Shown: positions 18,260 through 26,454, numbered from the stretch's first letter. The stretch: DNA of 64,000 nt from Tenacibaculum dicentrarchi (GCF_900239345.1 NZ_OESZ01000043.1:124001-188000), one strand, 5' to 3'. The notes: generated by a model not told the origin, from the letters alone. Numbers and translations are program-made.

Positions 18260-19261
18260 TTGATAAAAATAGGCAATATAGAACTTCCTGATTTTCCGCT
18301 ATTATTAGCGCCGATGGAAGATGTGAGTGACCCACCTTTTAGAGCTTTATGCAAAGAAAATGGTGCCGATGTGGTATATACTGAATTTATTTCTTCGGAA
18401 GGATTAATTCGTGATGCAGCAAAAAGCGTTATGAAATTAGATATTTACGAAAAAGAACGTCCTGTTGGGATTCAAATATTTGGAGCAAATTTAGAATCGA
18501 TGCTACGATCTGTAGAAATCGTTGAAAAATCAAACCCTGATATTATTGATATTAATTTTGGCTGCCCTGTTAAAAAAGTAGTTTCTAAAGGAGCTGGAGC
18601 AGGTATTTTAAAAGATATCGATTTAATGGTTTCACTTACCGAAGCAATGGTAAAACACACCAATTTGCCTGTAACGGTTAAAACTCGTTTAGGCTGGGAT
18701 GAAGACTCTATTAAAATTGTAGAAGTTGCTGAACGTTTACAAGATGTTGGCTGTGCTGCAATTTCTATCCACGGACGAACTCGTGCACAAATGTATAAAG
18801 GCCAAGCAAATTGGGCACCGATTGCCGAGGTAAAAAACAACCCAAGAATGCACATTCCTGTGTTTGGAAATGGTGATGTTGATACGCCTGAAAAAGCCAT
18901 GAGAATGCGTGATGTATATGGTTTAGATGGCTGTATGATTGGTAGAGCTTCTATTGGTTCTCCTTGGTTTTTTAACGAGATAAAGCACTTCTTTAAAACA
19001 GGAGAATATTTAGCAAAACCAAACATCGCACAGCGTGTGGAAATGGCTCGAAGACATTTGCAAATGGCAATTGATTGGAAAGGACCTGTTTTAGGGGTTT
19101 TTGAAACACGAAGACATTATACAAATTACTTTAAAGGAATCCCACATTTTAAAGAATATAGAATGAAAATGGTTACTTCGGATGCTCCAGAAGATGTTTT
19201 TAAAGCGCTTGATGAAGTAGAAGCTAAATTTGGAAATATGATTATTCCTGATATTAAGTAA
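18260..19261 (+). CDS. dusB: tRNA-dihydrouridine synthase B-like (TTG start)
   Basis: FMN- and NADPH-dependent enzyme that reduces uridines in the tRNA D-loop. It has 333 residues. The FMN-binding strand LLLAPMEDVSDPPFR is at 14-28, and the catalytic Cys is C102 in INFGCPVKK. The segment SIHGRTRAQMYKGQANW and the FMN phosphate site FGNGDVDT follow. The start is a TTG: a stop codon lies in frame at 18224 with no ATG or GTG between, and the first internal Met (residue 19) would remove the first FMN-binding strand. A hairpin terminator follows. Confidence 0.95.
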   Translation: MIKIGNIELPDFPLLLAPMEDVSDPPFRALCKENGADVVYTEFISSEGLIRDAAKSVMKLDIYEKERPVGIQIFGANLESMLRSVEIVEKSNPDIIDINFGCPVKKVVSKGAGAGILKDIDLMVSLTEAMVKHTNLPVTVKTRLGWDEDSIKIVEVAERLQDVGCAAISIHGRTRAQMYKGQANWAPIAEVKNNPRMHIPVFGNGDVDTPEKAMRMRDVYGLDGCMIGRASIGSPWFFNEIKHFFKTGEYLAKPNIAQRVEMARRHLQMAIDWKGPVLGVFETRRHYTNYFKGIPHFKEYRMKMVTSDAPEDVFKALDEVEAKFGNMIIPDIK

Positions 19262-19297
19262 CAATATAAAGCTATTTTCTTTTGATAATAAAAAATT

Positions 19298-19328
19298 CCT
19301 CGCCTATGTAAATAAGTGAGGTTTTTTT
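19298..19328 (+). terminator. Terminator after dusB
   Basis: A 9-bp stem (CCTCGCCTA / TAAGTGAGG, one mismatch and one wobble) followed by seven T. The same CCTCGCCTAT...TGTGAGG design recurs at 19979, after the next gene. Confidence 0.75.
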
Positions 19329-19351
19329 GTTTCATTTAGAGCCTATTTAAA

Positions 19352-19423
19352 ACTAAATTCTCGTCATACTGAATTTATTTCAGCATCGCATCAACAGGAG
19401 AACTAAAGCAAATTAGGATGTGA
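19352..19423 (+). repeat. Dispersed intergenic repeat A, copy 1
   Basis: A 72-base element about 92% identical (6 mismatches by eye) to the reverse complement of 27019-27090. It contains a hairpin around CTGAATTTATTTCAG. It lies in the 300-base gap between dusB and the next gene; the rest of that gap holds the dusB terminator and no coding potential that I can see. Confidence 0.85.
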
Positions 19424-19561
19424 ACTTAAAATAAATTTAGTTTGACCGATGATATTCCTTATTTTCCTGTTATATTTTTTTTCAGATAAAATTTTAATAA
19501 GCTCTTACTCTATTATTTACTAATTTAGAGGAAATTTATCTATCTAAAAAAAATAAGAAAA

Positions 19562-19972
19562 ATGAAAAAATTACAATTTATAATTACACTACTCGCTTTT
19601 TTAGCGTTCAATACGCAAGTAAAAGCTCAAAATTCTAATTTACCTCGAAACGCAAAACCAGGAATATGCTACGAACGATGTTTTGAGTATGACAAAAAAA
19701 TTGAATGGAAAGAAGTTAAATGTTCAAAAGTTAAGCAAGAAAAATCAAAAAAAGAACTTGTAAAATGTGAACAAGATAAAATCAAATTAAAAAAATATCA
19801 AGAGAAATTAAAATCTCTTGGCTACGATGTTCAAGCAACAGGGCATATTAATAATAAGACAGTAAAAGCACATCATAAGTATTTAAAAAAGCAACGAAAA
19901 GCTGCTAAAAGAAAACGAAAATTAGAAAGAAAACAACAGAGAAAACTCAGCAGAAAAAACTCAAAAAGATAA
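19562..19972 (+). CDS. Small secreted basic protein with peptidoglycan-binding-like segment
   Basis: A 136-residue exported protein. The signal peptide is 1 to about 22 (ends QVKAQ). The mature N-terminus holds PGICYERCFE, resembling the PGKCYAKC-type motif at the head of some Bacteroidota envelope proteins. Residues 80-108 (YQEKLKSLGYDVQATGHINNKTVKAHHKYL) resemble the three-helix peptidoglycan-binding fold in its 'LGYD...TG...T..A...Y' spacing. The last 28 or so residues are nearly all Lys/Arg/Gln/Ser. It might bind cell wall, nucleic acid or acidic polysaccharide; the function is unproven. It is a single gene with its own terminator. Confidence 0.7.
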   Translation: MKKLQFIITLLAFLAFNTQVKAQNSNLPRNAKPGICYERCFEYDKKIEWKEVKCSKVKQEKSKKELVKCEQDKIKLKKYQEKLKSLGYDVQATGHINNKTVKAHHKYLKKQRKAAKRKRKLERKQQRKLSRKNSKR

Positions 19973-19978
19973 ACTATC

Positions 19979-20015
19979 AATCCTCGCCTATTTCAAAAAT
20001 ATGTGAGGATTTTTT
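19979..20015 (+). terminator. Terminator after the small basic secreted protein
   Basis: AATCCTCGCCTAT pairs with ATATGTGAGGATT (one mismatch, one wobble) around a 7-base loop, followed by T5-6. It is close in sequence to the dusB terminator at 19298. Confidence 0.75.
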
Positions 20016-20041
20016 ATTTCTTCTGATAAATTTACAAAAAT

Positions 20042-21244
20042 TTACTTTTCAATAAAAGATTTTGAAATTCTCGAACTCGCAATTTTTGCTGAAATATAGC
20101 CTAATATTAAAATAGTAAGCATAACAACTAATAAATTAAACCATCTAAACTCTACTGGATAGGCTAAATTTTGGGTAATCATAAAAAGTTCGTAACGCTG
20201 TTGAATTATCACCAATAAAACGCCTAAAACAAGCCCTACAAACATTCCTGCAAGAGTCAATAAAAAACCTTGTAACACAAATATTTTTTTAATTTCATCA
20301 ATACTTGCTCCTAAATTATATAGTGTTTTTAGGTTTTGACGCTTGTCAATAATCATCATTATAATAGAACCGATTACATTAAATAAGGCAATGGCTATTA
20401 TTAAGGTAAAAATTAAATACGAAATAAAATTTTCAGTATTAATTACTTTATAATACAAGGCATTTAATTGCGCTCTGGTTTTTACTTCAAAATTATCACC
20501 TAAAAGATGTTGTAATTTCTGTTGAAAATCATCTAAATTAGAAGTTGGTTGTAATTTTAGTTCGATTCCTGAAATTTGATTTTCAGTATAATTTAACAAC
20601 TCTTGCGCTAAAGATAATTCAGTAAAAACATATTTATTTTGAAATTCTTCTGAACCTGAATACGCTCCTATTACTTGCGTATCAACAGAAGTATAGGCAT
20701 TATTTGCATTTACAAAACCTTTTCCTGGCTTGGGAACCATAATTTGTAAGGGCGCTCCAAAATTTAAAGCTCCTAACGACAATTTATAAGAAATTCCGTA
20801 GCCAATAACTGCTGTATTTTTAAACTCAGGATCAACCCAAGTACCAACAGTTAATAGTGAATCTACAGGAATAATATCCTTATAACTAGCATCTACTCCT
20901 TTAATATAAGCAATATGTGTTTTATCTTTATATTTTAAAAACACACGTTCTTCTATTACTTTTGAAATAGTCTTTATTTCGGTATCTTTTATTAATTTCT
21001 GATGAACATCATCAGAATATTCAAAAGATTTTCCTTTAACAATACTTATTTTGATATCAGGATCAGAAGCATTTAACAAAGAATCACTAAAAGTTCTTAA
21101 TCCTGAAAAGCCTGATAAAATTACAAACAACGCCAAAGCCCCTACAACAACGCTAAAAACAGCTATAAATGTAATAATATTTATAGCGTTGGTGCTTGTT
21201 TTAGAAAACAGGTATCTTTTAGCGATGTATAAAGGAAATTTCAA
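20042..21244 (-). CDS. LolC/LolE-like ABC transporter permease (FtsX/MacB fold)
   Basis: A 400-residue inner-membrane permease related to the lipoprotein-releasing LolC/E and MacB families. The N-terminal helix (about 20-48, NAINIITFIAVFSVVVGALALFVILSGFSG) is followed by a large periplasmic domain (about 50-260). A C-terminal FtsX domain has three helices (about 270-300, 320-350, 365-390). The phrase ASIDEIKKIFVLQGFLLTL matches the coupling-helix region. The ATPase partner is not adjacent. rbfA lies 38 bases upstream on the same strand, so the two may be cotranscribed. It probably extracts lipoproteins for transport to the outer membrane. Confidence 0.88.
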   Translation of the reverse strand: MKFPLYIAKRYLFSKTSTNAINIITFIAVFSVVVGALALFVILSGFSGLRTFSDSLLNASDPDIKISIVKGKSFEYSDDVHQKLIKDTEIKTISKVIEERVFLKYKDKTHIAYIKGVDASYKDIIPVDSLLTVGTWVDPEFKNTAVIGYGISYKLSLGALNFGAPLQIMVPKPGKGFVNANNAYTSVDTQVIGAYSGSEEFQNKYVFTELSLAQELLNYTENQISGIELKLQPTSNLDDFQQKLQHLLGDNFEVKTRAQLNALYYKVINTENFISYLIFTLIIAIALFNVIGSIIMMIIDKRQNLKTLYNLGASIDEIKKIFVLQGFLLTLAGMFVGLVLGVLLVIIQQRYELFMITQNLAYPVEFRWFNLLVVMLTILILGYISAKIASSRISKSFIEK

Positions 21245-21282
21245 ATTTTAATAAATTTTAATTAGCCATGTAAAAAAAATTA

Positions 21283-21678
21283 TTAACGTTTTTGACGACG
21301 TGGCAATACATCTGGGTTTTGAATAGGATCTACATCATCACCTTTTAAAGACTTATCAATTTCTTCAATATAATCTAAACTATCATCACCAAAAAATAAT
21401 AATTCTGGCATTCTTCTTAATTGATTTCTAGTACGTTTTGCTAATTCATGACGAATTAACGGCGTGTTAGAAATTACACCTTGTACAATTTCATCTCTTT
21501 TATCAGAAGGAAAAACGCTTAAATATATTTTAGCGACTCCTAAATCGGCAGTTACTGAAACTTTAGATACCGATATAATTACTCCTTTCATTCCATTTTG
21601 TGCCGCACGCTGTAACACATCTACCAAATCTAATTGCAATACTCCTGCAATTTTTCGTTGTCTGTTCGTTTCTTCCAT
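21283..21678 (-). CDS. rbfA: 30S ribosome-binding factor A
   Basis: A 131-residue KH-fold assembly factor that binds immature 30S subunits and helps 16S rRNA 5'-end maturation during cold adaptation. The conserved pattern is visible: an N-terminal RQRKIAGVLQLDLVDVLQRA helix, GVIISVSKVSVTADLGVAKIYLSVFP strands, and LRRMPELLFFGDDSLDYIEEIDKSL, where the family has LRxxPxLxFxxDxSxxxxxxIxxLL. It begins about 120 bases from the divergent mce and is followed by the LolC/E-like permease. Confidence 0.95.
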   Translation of the reverse strand: MEETNRQRKIAGVLQLDLVDVLQRAAQNGMKGVIISVSKVSVTADLGVAKIYLSVFPSDKRDEIVQGVISNTPLIRHELAKRTRNQLRRMPELLFFGDDSLDYIEEIDKSLKGDDVDPIQNPDVLPRRQKR

Positions 21679-21799
21679 GCTGCAAATTTAAGGATAAAAT
21701 AACGGAGTGTAAATTTTATTTTTCAACTAATAATAAAAGCTTTAAAAGCACCTCTTTTTTAGCCGATAAAAACTTCTTATATTTTATTATTTTTACCTT

Positions 21800-22201
21800 A
21801 TGGATAAAATAGAACATATTGGTATTGCGGTAAAAAATTTAGCCGAATCGAATACATTATTTACTGCTCTTTTAGGAAAGCCTCCCTATAAAACCGAAAA
21901 AGTAGATAGTGAAAGCGTAAAAACATCGTTTTTTAAAACAGGTAAAAATAAAATTGAACTCCTTGAAGCTACAAACCCCGAAAGTCCTATTGCTAAATTT
22001 ATAGCAAAAAAAGGCGAAGGAGTACATCATATCGCTTTTGCAGTTGCCGATATAAAATCAGAAATAAAACGCCTAAAAAAAGAAGGTTTTACCCTATTAA
22101 ATGAAACACCCAAAAAAGGCGCAGACAATAAATTAGTCGCTTTTTTACATCCTAAAACAACAAATGGAGTTTTAATTGAGTTATGTCAAGAAATCGGATA
22201 A
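21800..22201 (+). CDS. mce: Methylmalonyl-CoA epimerase
   Basis: A 133-residue vicinal-oxygen-chelate enzyme that interconverts (S)- and (R)-methylmalonyl-CoA, linking propionyl-CoA or branched-chain amino acid breakdown to succinyl-CoA. Two beta-alpha-beta-beta-beta modules are seen. Metal ligands are probably H6 (EHIGIAV), one of H76/H77 (GVHHIAFAV) and E127 (VLIELCQ). The length is normal. It starts within an intergenic region shared with divergent rbfA and is followed at 62 bases by ftsX. Mutase genes are not in the window. Confidence 0.95.
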   Translation: MDKIEHIGIAVKNLAESNTLFTALLGKPPYKTEKVDSESVKTSFFKTGKNKIELLEATNPESPIAKFIAKKGEGVHHIAFAVADIKSEIKRLKKEGFTLLNETPKKGADNKLVAFLHPKTTNGVLIELCQEIG

Positions 22202-22263
22202 TACATTCATTTAAAACATCGTAAATATTTGTATCTTGCAAAGTCTAAAACACCTATTCAAGC

Positions 22264-23142
22264 ATGTCTAATTCTTTTGACTCTTTTCAAAAACGCCGCC
22301 TACAAACCTCTTACATTTCTGTAGTAGTAAGCATTGCTTTGGTGCTTTTTATGATGGGAATTTTAGGGTTGCTATTGCTTAAATCAACCAATGTAGCCAA
22401 TCATTTTAAAGAAAAAGTGGTCATGACGCTCTTTTTAAAAGATGAAGTTACCAAAACACAACGTCAAAAATTTATAGCAACCCTTGAAAAGGAAAAATAC
22501 AGCAAAAAGGTGGTTTATATATCTAAAGAGAAAGCCGCTAAAATATACAAAGAAGATTTAGGCGAAGATTTTTTAGTCTTTTTAGGCGATAATCCACTTA
22601 AAAATGGCATTGATATTTATTTAAAAGCCGATTTTGTAACACCTGAAAAAATGGAGGTTATAAAAAAACAATTTGGTAAAAATGATTTTATTGCAGAAAT
22701 AAATTACGATAAACCCTTGGTTAAACTGCTAACAGAAAACATTAAACAAATTAGTTTTTGGCTGTTAGTTTTAAGTGGTTTCTTTGGATTAATGGTTATT
22801 TTATTAATCAATAGCTCTATCCGATTATCTATTTATTCGAAACGATTTAACATAAAAACCATGCAAATGGTGGGCGCAACAAAAAGTTTTATACGCCGTC
22901 CTTTTATTTTACAAAGCATCAAATTAGGGCTTTTAGGCGCTTTTATTTCTTTATGCGGACTAGCATTTGTGGTGTATTATATAGACAAAAATATTCCTAA
23001 CTTAAATTTATTAACCGATTACACTTCGCTAATCTATTTAGCTGTAGGTGTTTTATTTTCGGCTTTTTTAATTACTTGTATCAGCACATTTTTTGCTACA
23101 CAGCGTTTTTTAAACTTACAAACAAACGATTTATATTACTAA
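22264..23142 (+). CDS. ftsX: Cell-division ABC permease FtsX
   Basis: A 292-residue inner-membrane protein that with the ATPase FtsE controls cell-wall hydrolases at the septum. The first helix is at about 18-42. A periplasmic loop of about 120 residues follows, then three C-terminal helices (about 163-186, 218-242, 256-280) forming the FtsX domain, with KTMQMVGATKSFIRRPF as the typical coupling segment. ftsE is not adjacent, as is common in this phylum. It heads a run ftsX-DUF3098-uppP-truB with gaps of 7, 2 and 39 bases, a probable envelope operon. Confidence 0.93.
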   Translation: MSNSFDSFQKRRLQTSYISVVVSIALVLFMMGILGLLLLKSTNVANHFKEKVVMTLFLKDEVTKTQRQKFIATLEKEKYSKKVVYISKEKAAKIYKEDLGEDFLVFLGDNPLKNGIDIYLKADFVTPEKMEVIKKQFGKNDFIAEINYDKPLVKLLTENIKQISFWLLVLSGFFGLMVILLINSSIRLSIYSKRFNIKTMQMVGATKSFIRRPFILQSIKLGLLGAFISLCGLAFVVYYIDKNIPNLNLLTDYTSLIYLAVGVLFSAFLITCISTFFATQRFLNLQTNDLYY

Positions 23143-23149
23143 AATTTTC

Positions 23150-23392
23150 ATGGAAAAAGACAGTATTTCAAAACCAGAATTTTTATTCGGCAAACTAAAT
23201 TATAGCATTATGTTAATCGGTTTAGCAGTTATTTCACTAGGCTTTATTTTAATGTCAGGTGGCGGAAGCGATGACCCAACTGTGTTTAACGAAGAAATTT
23301 ATAGCTGGCGCAGAATTCGATTAGCACCAACCTTTGTTATTATCGGTTTAGGAATCGAAATTTATGCTATTTTAGCCAATCCAAAAAAATAA
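23150..23392 (+). CDS. DUF3098 membrane protein
   Basis: An 80-residue protein with two membrane helices (about 18-37 and 56-76) and a polar loop GGGSDDPTVFNEEIYSWRRIRLAP between them. This is the pattern of the DUF3098 family, which is confined to Bacteroidota and regularly sits between ftsX and uppP. It is tightly packed here (7 bases after ftsX, 2 before uppP), which suggests a shared role in envelope growth. No biochemical function is known. Confidence 0.88.
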   Translation: MEKDSISKPEFLFGKLNYSIMLIGLAVISLGFILMSGGGSDDPTVFNEEIYSWRRIRLAPTFVIIGLGIEIYAILANPKK

Positions 23393-23394
23393 GC

Positions 23395-24189
23395 ATGAAT
23401 TTATTAGAAGCTATTATCCTTGGTATTATTCAAGGGCTTACCGAGTTTTTACCTGTATCATCAAGCGGGCATTTAGAATTAGCAAAAGCTATTTTAGGCG
23501 ATACTTCGGTGCCTGAAGAAAGTTTAACATTTACCGTCGTTTTACATTTTGCAACCGCATTAAGTACCTTGGTGATATTCAGAAAAGAAGTTGCCGAAAT
23601 TTTCAGCGGATTATTCCAATTTAAATGGAACGACCCAATGAAATTTTCAGTAAAAATTATAATTTCGATGCTACCAGCGGTAATTATTGGTTTAGCATTT
23701 GAAAAACAATTAGAAGCTTTTTTCGGTGGAAAAATATTATTAGTAGGAATAATGTTATTAGTTACCGCCGTATTATTATTATTTGCTGATAAAGCTAAAA
23801 ACACCAATAAAGAAGTTTCTTTTAAAAATGCTTTAATTATTGGAGTTTCGCAAGCAATTGCTATGTTACCAGGAATTTCTCGTTCAGGAGCTACTATTTC
23901 AACGTCGGTTTTATTAGGAATTGACCGTAGTAAAGCCGCTCGATTTTCATTTTTAATGGTCGTTCCTCTTATATTTGGAAAAATAGCTAAAGATTTTTTA
24001 GGTGGAGATATTAATTTTCAATCTTCAGAAATTATACCGATATCAGCAGGTTTTATAGCAGCTTTCCTTTCAGGATTAGTTGCCTGTAATTGGATGATTG
24101 CTTTAGTTAAAAAGAGTAAATTATCTTATTTTTCAATTTACTGTGCTATTGTAGGATTCATAGCTATTGGATATTCTTTATTCTTTTAA
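23395..24189 (+). CDS. uppP: Undecaprenyl-diphosphatase
   Basis: A 264-residue, multi-helix membrane enzyme (BacA family) that dephosphorylates undecaprenyl diphosphate so the lipid carrier can be reused for peptidoglycan and other polymers. The two family motifs are clear: GLTEFLPVSSSGHLEL near residues 15-30, which includes the catalytic Glu and Ser/His, and LPGISRSGATIS near 158-169. It carries seven or eight hydrophobic segments. Its neighbours ftsX and DUF3098 and the distant dcw cluster fit the same lipid II cycle. Confidence 0.96.
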   Translation: MNLLEAIILGIIQGLTEFLPVSSSGHLELAKAILGDTSVPEESLTFTVVLHFATALSTLVIFRKEVAEIFSGLFQFKWNDPMKFSVKIIISMLPAVIIGLAFEKQLEAFFGGKILLVGIMLLVTAVLLLFADKAKNTNKEVSFKNALIIGVSQAIAMLPGISRSGATISTSVLLGIDRSKAARFSFLMVVPLIFGKIAKDFLGGDINFQSSEIIPISAGFIAAFLSGLVACNWMIALVKKSKLSYFSIYCAIVGFIAIGYSLFF

Positions 24190-24228
24190 TTCAAGTTATT
24201 TTCAAATCATTTCAAGTTATTTTTAAGT

Positions 24229-24936
24229 ATGAAAACAGTAGAAGATTATAAAAACGGACAAGTTTTATTAATTGATAAACCCCTAGAATGGACGTCTTTT
24301 CAGGTAGTAAATAAATTGCGTTGGCACATAAAACAACGCTTTAACATCAAAAAAATAAAAGTTGGGCATGCCGGAACTTTAGATCCGTTGGCAACAGGTT
24401 TATTAATACTTTGTACAGGTAAAAAAACCAAAATTATTGACCAATATCAGGCACAAATAAAAGAATATACTGGTACAATTACTTTAGGAGGAACAACGCC
24501 TAGTTATGATTTAGAAACCCAAGTAAATGAAATTTTTTCTACGGATCATATTACCGAAGAATTAATTCATGAAACCACCAAGCAATTTACGGGCGTAATT
24601 CAACAGAAACCACCTATTTTTTCGGCGATAAAAAAAGAAGGTGTTCGTTTATATGAACTTGCCCGAAAAGGAGAAACTACCGAAATAAAAACAAGAGAAA
24701 TTACCATTCCTGTTTTTGAAATCACTAAAATAAATGACAATAATCTTGATTTTAGAGTTGTTTGTAGCAAAGGAACCTACATTCGTTCATTAGCTTTTGA
24801 TTTTGGAGCTGCTTTAAAATCAGGTGCTCATTTATCAAAATTAAGAAGAACCAAAATTGGAGATTTTCATGTAGATAATGCCGTAAGCATTGATGAATTT
24901 ATAAAATCATTAGAAAAAAATTTAGAAGTGGAATAG
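24229..24936 (+). CDS. truB: tRNA pseudouridine-55 synthase
   Basis: A 235-residue enzyme that converts U55 in the T-loop of elongator tRNAs to pseudouridine. The catalytic motif GHAGTLDPLATGLL is at 47-60, with D52 the nucleophile. The second motif YELARKGE and the SKGTYIRSLAFDFG segment are present. The C-terminal PUA-like extension of enterobacterial TruB is absent, which is normal for this phylum. It is the last gene of the ftsX-uppP run and is followed by an envelope protein gene. Confidence 0.96.
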   Translation: MKTVEDYKNGQVLLIDKPLEWTSFQVVNKLRWHIKQRFNIKKIKVGHAGTLDPLATGLLILCTGKKTKIIDQYQAQIKEYTGTITLGGTTPSYDLETQVNEIFSTDHITEELIHETTKQFTGVIQQKPPIFSAIKKEGVRLYELARKGETTEIKTREITIPVFEITKINDNNLDFRVVCSKGTYIRSLAFDFGAALKSGAHLSKLRRTKIGDFHVDNAVSIDEFIKSLEKNLEVE

Positions 24937-24969
24937 TTTTTGTTACATAGCGTTAACTATTTTAACGCT

Positions 24970-25506
24970 ATGAAAAAAACACTGCTACTTTTTGCCTTCA
25001 TATTTACAGTCAACTATACTTTAAAAGCACAAGAAAAACATGCTTTTTTCACAAGTTCCTTAAATTTTACGTTTGCACTTAACGAAAATTACGTATTATT
25101 TGAACCTGATGATAATGAGAATATGTTTAAATTTTCCGCTATTTTTATACGTACTGGTTTTGGATATCAATTTAATAACCGTTGGGCAGGTATTGTTAAT
25201 TTAGGATACGACCACCATCCGAAGTTTGGTTTAAACGCCGTACCAATGTACGGAACACTTCGTTACACTATTTCTAGAGATGATGATGATCGTTTTTTTA
25301 CCCAAGCTAGTTTTGGTAATATGTGGCGTCCTTCAAAAAATTTTGAAAACGGAAATTATTATGCCCTTGGTTTAGGCATGCAAATTAGCAATTCAAGCAG
25401 ATGGCTTACCGTTTTACATTTAGATTTTCACCGAAAAAAAATAACAAACTTTAAAAATGGAAACCTAGACAGTGTTTCTTTAGGACTTGGTTTTACTTTT
25501 CTTTAA
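24970..25506 (+). CDS. Small outer-membrane beta-barrel protein
   Basis: A 178-residue secreted protein. The ATG at 24970 was chosen over one at 24940 because it directly begins a signal peptide (MKKTLLLFAFIFTVNYTLKAQ). The mature sequence shows repeated amphipathic strands (FKFSAIFIRTGFGYQF, AGIVNLGYDHH, YYALGLGMQI) and ends SLGLGFTFL, typical of an 8-strand barrel. Its 3' end overlaps the convergent gene at 25480 by 27 bases. The function is unknown. Confidence 0.75.
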   Translation: MKKTLLLFAFIFTVNYTLKAQEKHAFFTSSLNFTFALNENYVLFEPDDNENMFKFSAIFIRTGFGYQFNNRWAGIVNLGYDHHPKFGLNAVPMYGTLRYTISRDDDDRFFTQASFGNMWRPSKNFENGNYYALGLGMQISNSSRWLTVLHLDFHRKKITNFKNGNLDSVSLGLGFTFL

Positions 25507-25980
25507 AAATCGGCTATACCAGCTTTCAGAAATTGGCACTTCCCAGTAATTTTCTAACTCTTGTTTTGTTTCAATTAAATTATCAAAAATGATTGTTTTT
25601 TCGGTTACTGCTTTGTTTTTAATCAAGCCCTTAAAGTCTTTCAAATCTTTATATTGTGTGTATTCACCTTGTTTAAAACACACATTCATTCTATCTAACA
25701 ATTCCACCTCGTATTGTGTCTGTAACTGTAAAATAAAACCAACTTGTGCATCAATATCGGCATTTAACAACTCAGCATCTTCTGCAGCTGAAAAAATAAT
25801 AAAACGATTATATCGTACTTCAAAGGATGCTTTAAAATTCTCATCGTCTAACTTCCACCCCTCAATAAATGTTTTTAATTGCTCGTTTAATCCGTCAATT
25901 TCCTTTGGATAAAACTTTCTGTTACATGGATAAATCCAAACCTTTGCCTCTTCTGATAATGTATTAAAATCTACTAACAT
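25480..25980 (-). CDS. Conserved Bacteroidota cytoplasmic protein (often misnamed ABC transporter ATPase)
   Basis: A 166-residue soluble protein. The start at 25980 was chosen because MLVDFNTLSEEAKVWIYPCNRKF is the conserved N-terminus; an in-frame start at 26040 would add 20 unrelated residues and would lie upstream of the promoter element. Homologues are often labelled ABC transporter ATPase, but no Walker A, Walker B or LSGGQ motif is present, so that name should not be used. The fold looks alpha/beta. The 3' end overlaps a convergent gene. The function is unknown. Confidence 0.75.
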   Translation of the reverse strand: MLVDFNTLSEEAKVWIYPCNRKFYPKEIDGLNEQLKTFIEGWKLDDENFKASFEVRYNRFIIFSAAEDAELLNADIDAQVGFILQLQTQYEVELLDRMNVCFKQGEYTQYKDLKDFKGLIKNKAVTEKTIIFDNLIETKQELENYWEVPISESWYSRFLKKSKTKS

Positions 25981-26001
25981 AATTATTCTTAATCTTAACG
26001 G

Positions 26002-26009
26002 CAAAGATA
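26002..26009 (-). promoter_or_regulatory. -7 promoter element of the gene at 25980
   Basis: On the minus strand TATCTTTG matches TAnnTTTG, 21 bases before the chosen ATG and downstream of the rpsT terminator. Confidence 0.55.
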
Positions 26010-26040
26010 CAGAAAACAAAAGCCTTTTTTTAACAAACAA

Positions 26041-26071
26041 AAAAACGTTTCGATATATCGAAACGTTTTTT
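26041..26071 (-). terminator. Terminator after rpsT
   Basis: A perfect 30-base palindrome (half site AAAAACGTTTCGATA) with A and T runs on both sides, 25 bases past the rpsT stop. Confidence 0.88.
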
Positions 26072-26095
26072 TTATTTTAAGTAAACTTTAAATTC

Positions 26096-26347
26096 TTATA
26101 AAGAAGCTACGTGTTTAGCTAATTTTGATTTTAAGTTAGATGCTTTATTCTTGTGAATAATATTATTCTTTGCTAATTTATCTAACATAGATACAACAGT
26201 AGAAAGCATTCCTTGTGCTTCTGCCTTATCTTCAGATGCTTTTAATCTTCTAACAGCATTACGAGTTGTTTTATGCTGATATTTATTTCTTAAACGCTTA
26301 GCGTCGTTACTTCTGATTCTTTTAATTGCTGACTTATGATTTGCCAT
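26096..26347 (-). CDS. rpsT: 30S ribosomal protein S20
   Basis: An 83-residue, Lys/Arg/Ala-rich three-helix protein that binds 16S rRNA in the bottom of the 30S subunit. The conserved start [21 protein letters not shown] and the internal [21 protein letters not shown] fit the family. It lies 35 bases downstream of a tRNA-Glu gene on the same strand with no promoter of its own visible, so the tRNA and rpsT may be made from one transcript. A strong palindrome terminates it. Confidence 0.97.
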   Translation of the reverse strand: MANHKSAIKRIRSNDAKRLRNKYQHKTTRNAVRRLKASEDKAEAQGMLSTVVSMLDKLAKNNIIHKNKASNLKSKLAKHVASL

Positions 26348-26382
26348 TATGCTAAATTCTTAAAGGTTTATAAAAAACTTTG

Positions 26383-26454
26383 TAGTCCGTACGGGAATCG
26401 AACCCGTGTTACATGGATGAAAACCATGCGTCCTAACCCCTAGACGAACGGACC
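26383..26454 (-). tRNA. tRNA-Glu (TTC), copy 1
   Basis: A 72-base cloverleaf: 7-bp acceptor GGTCCGT/ACGGACT (first pair G-T), D-arm GTCTAGGGGTTAGGAC, anticodon loop TTTTCAT with anticodon TTC, and T-loop TTCGATT. CCA is not encoded. It is identical to copy 2 at 26574. Confidence 0.97.

Noticed and set aside
18472..19026. 184-codon open frame antisense to dusB
   Set aside because: It lies wholly within a well-supported gene, its translation follows the complementary codon pattern, and it shows no domain or promoter.
25480..25980. Annotation as an ABC transporter ATPase
   Set aside because: The name is common for homologues, but Walker and ABC signature motifs are absent.
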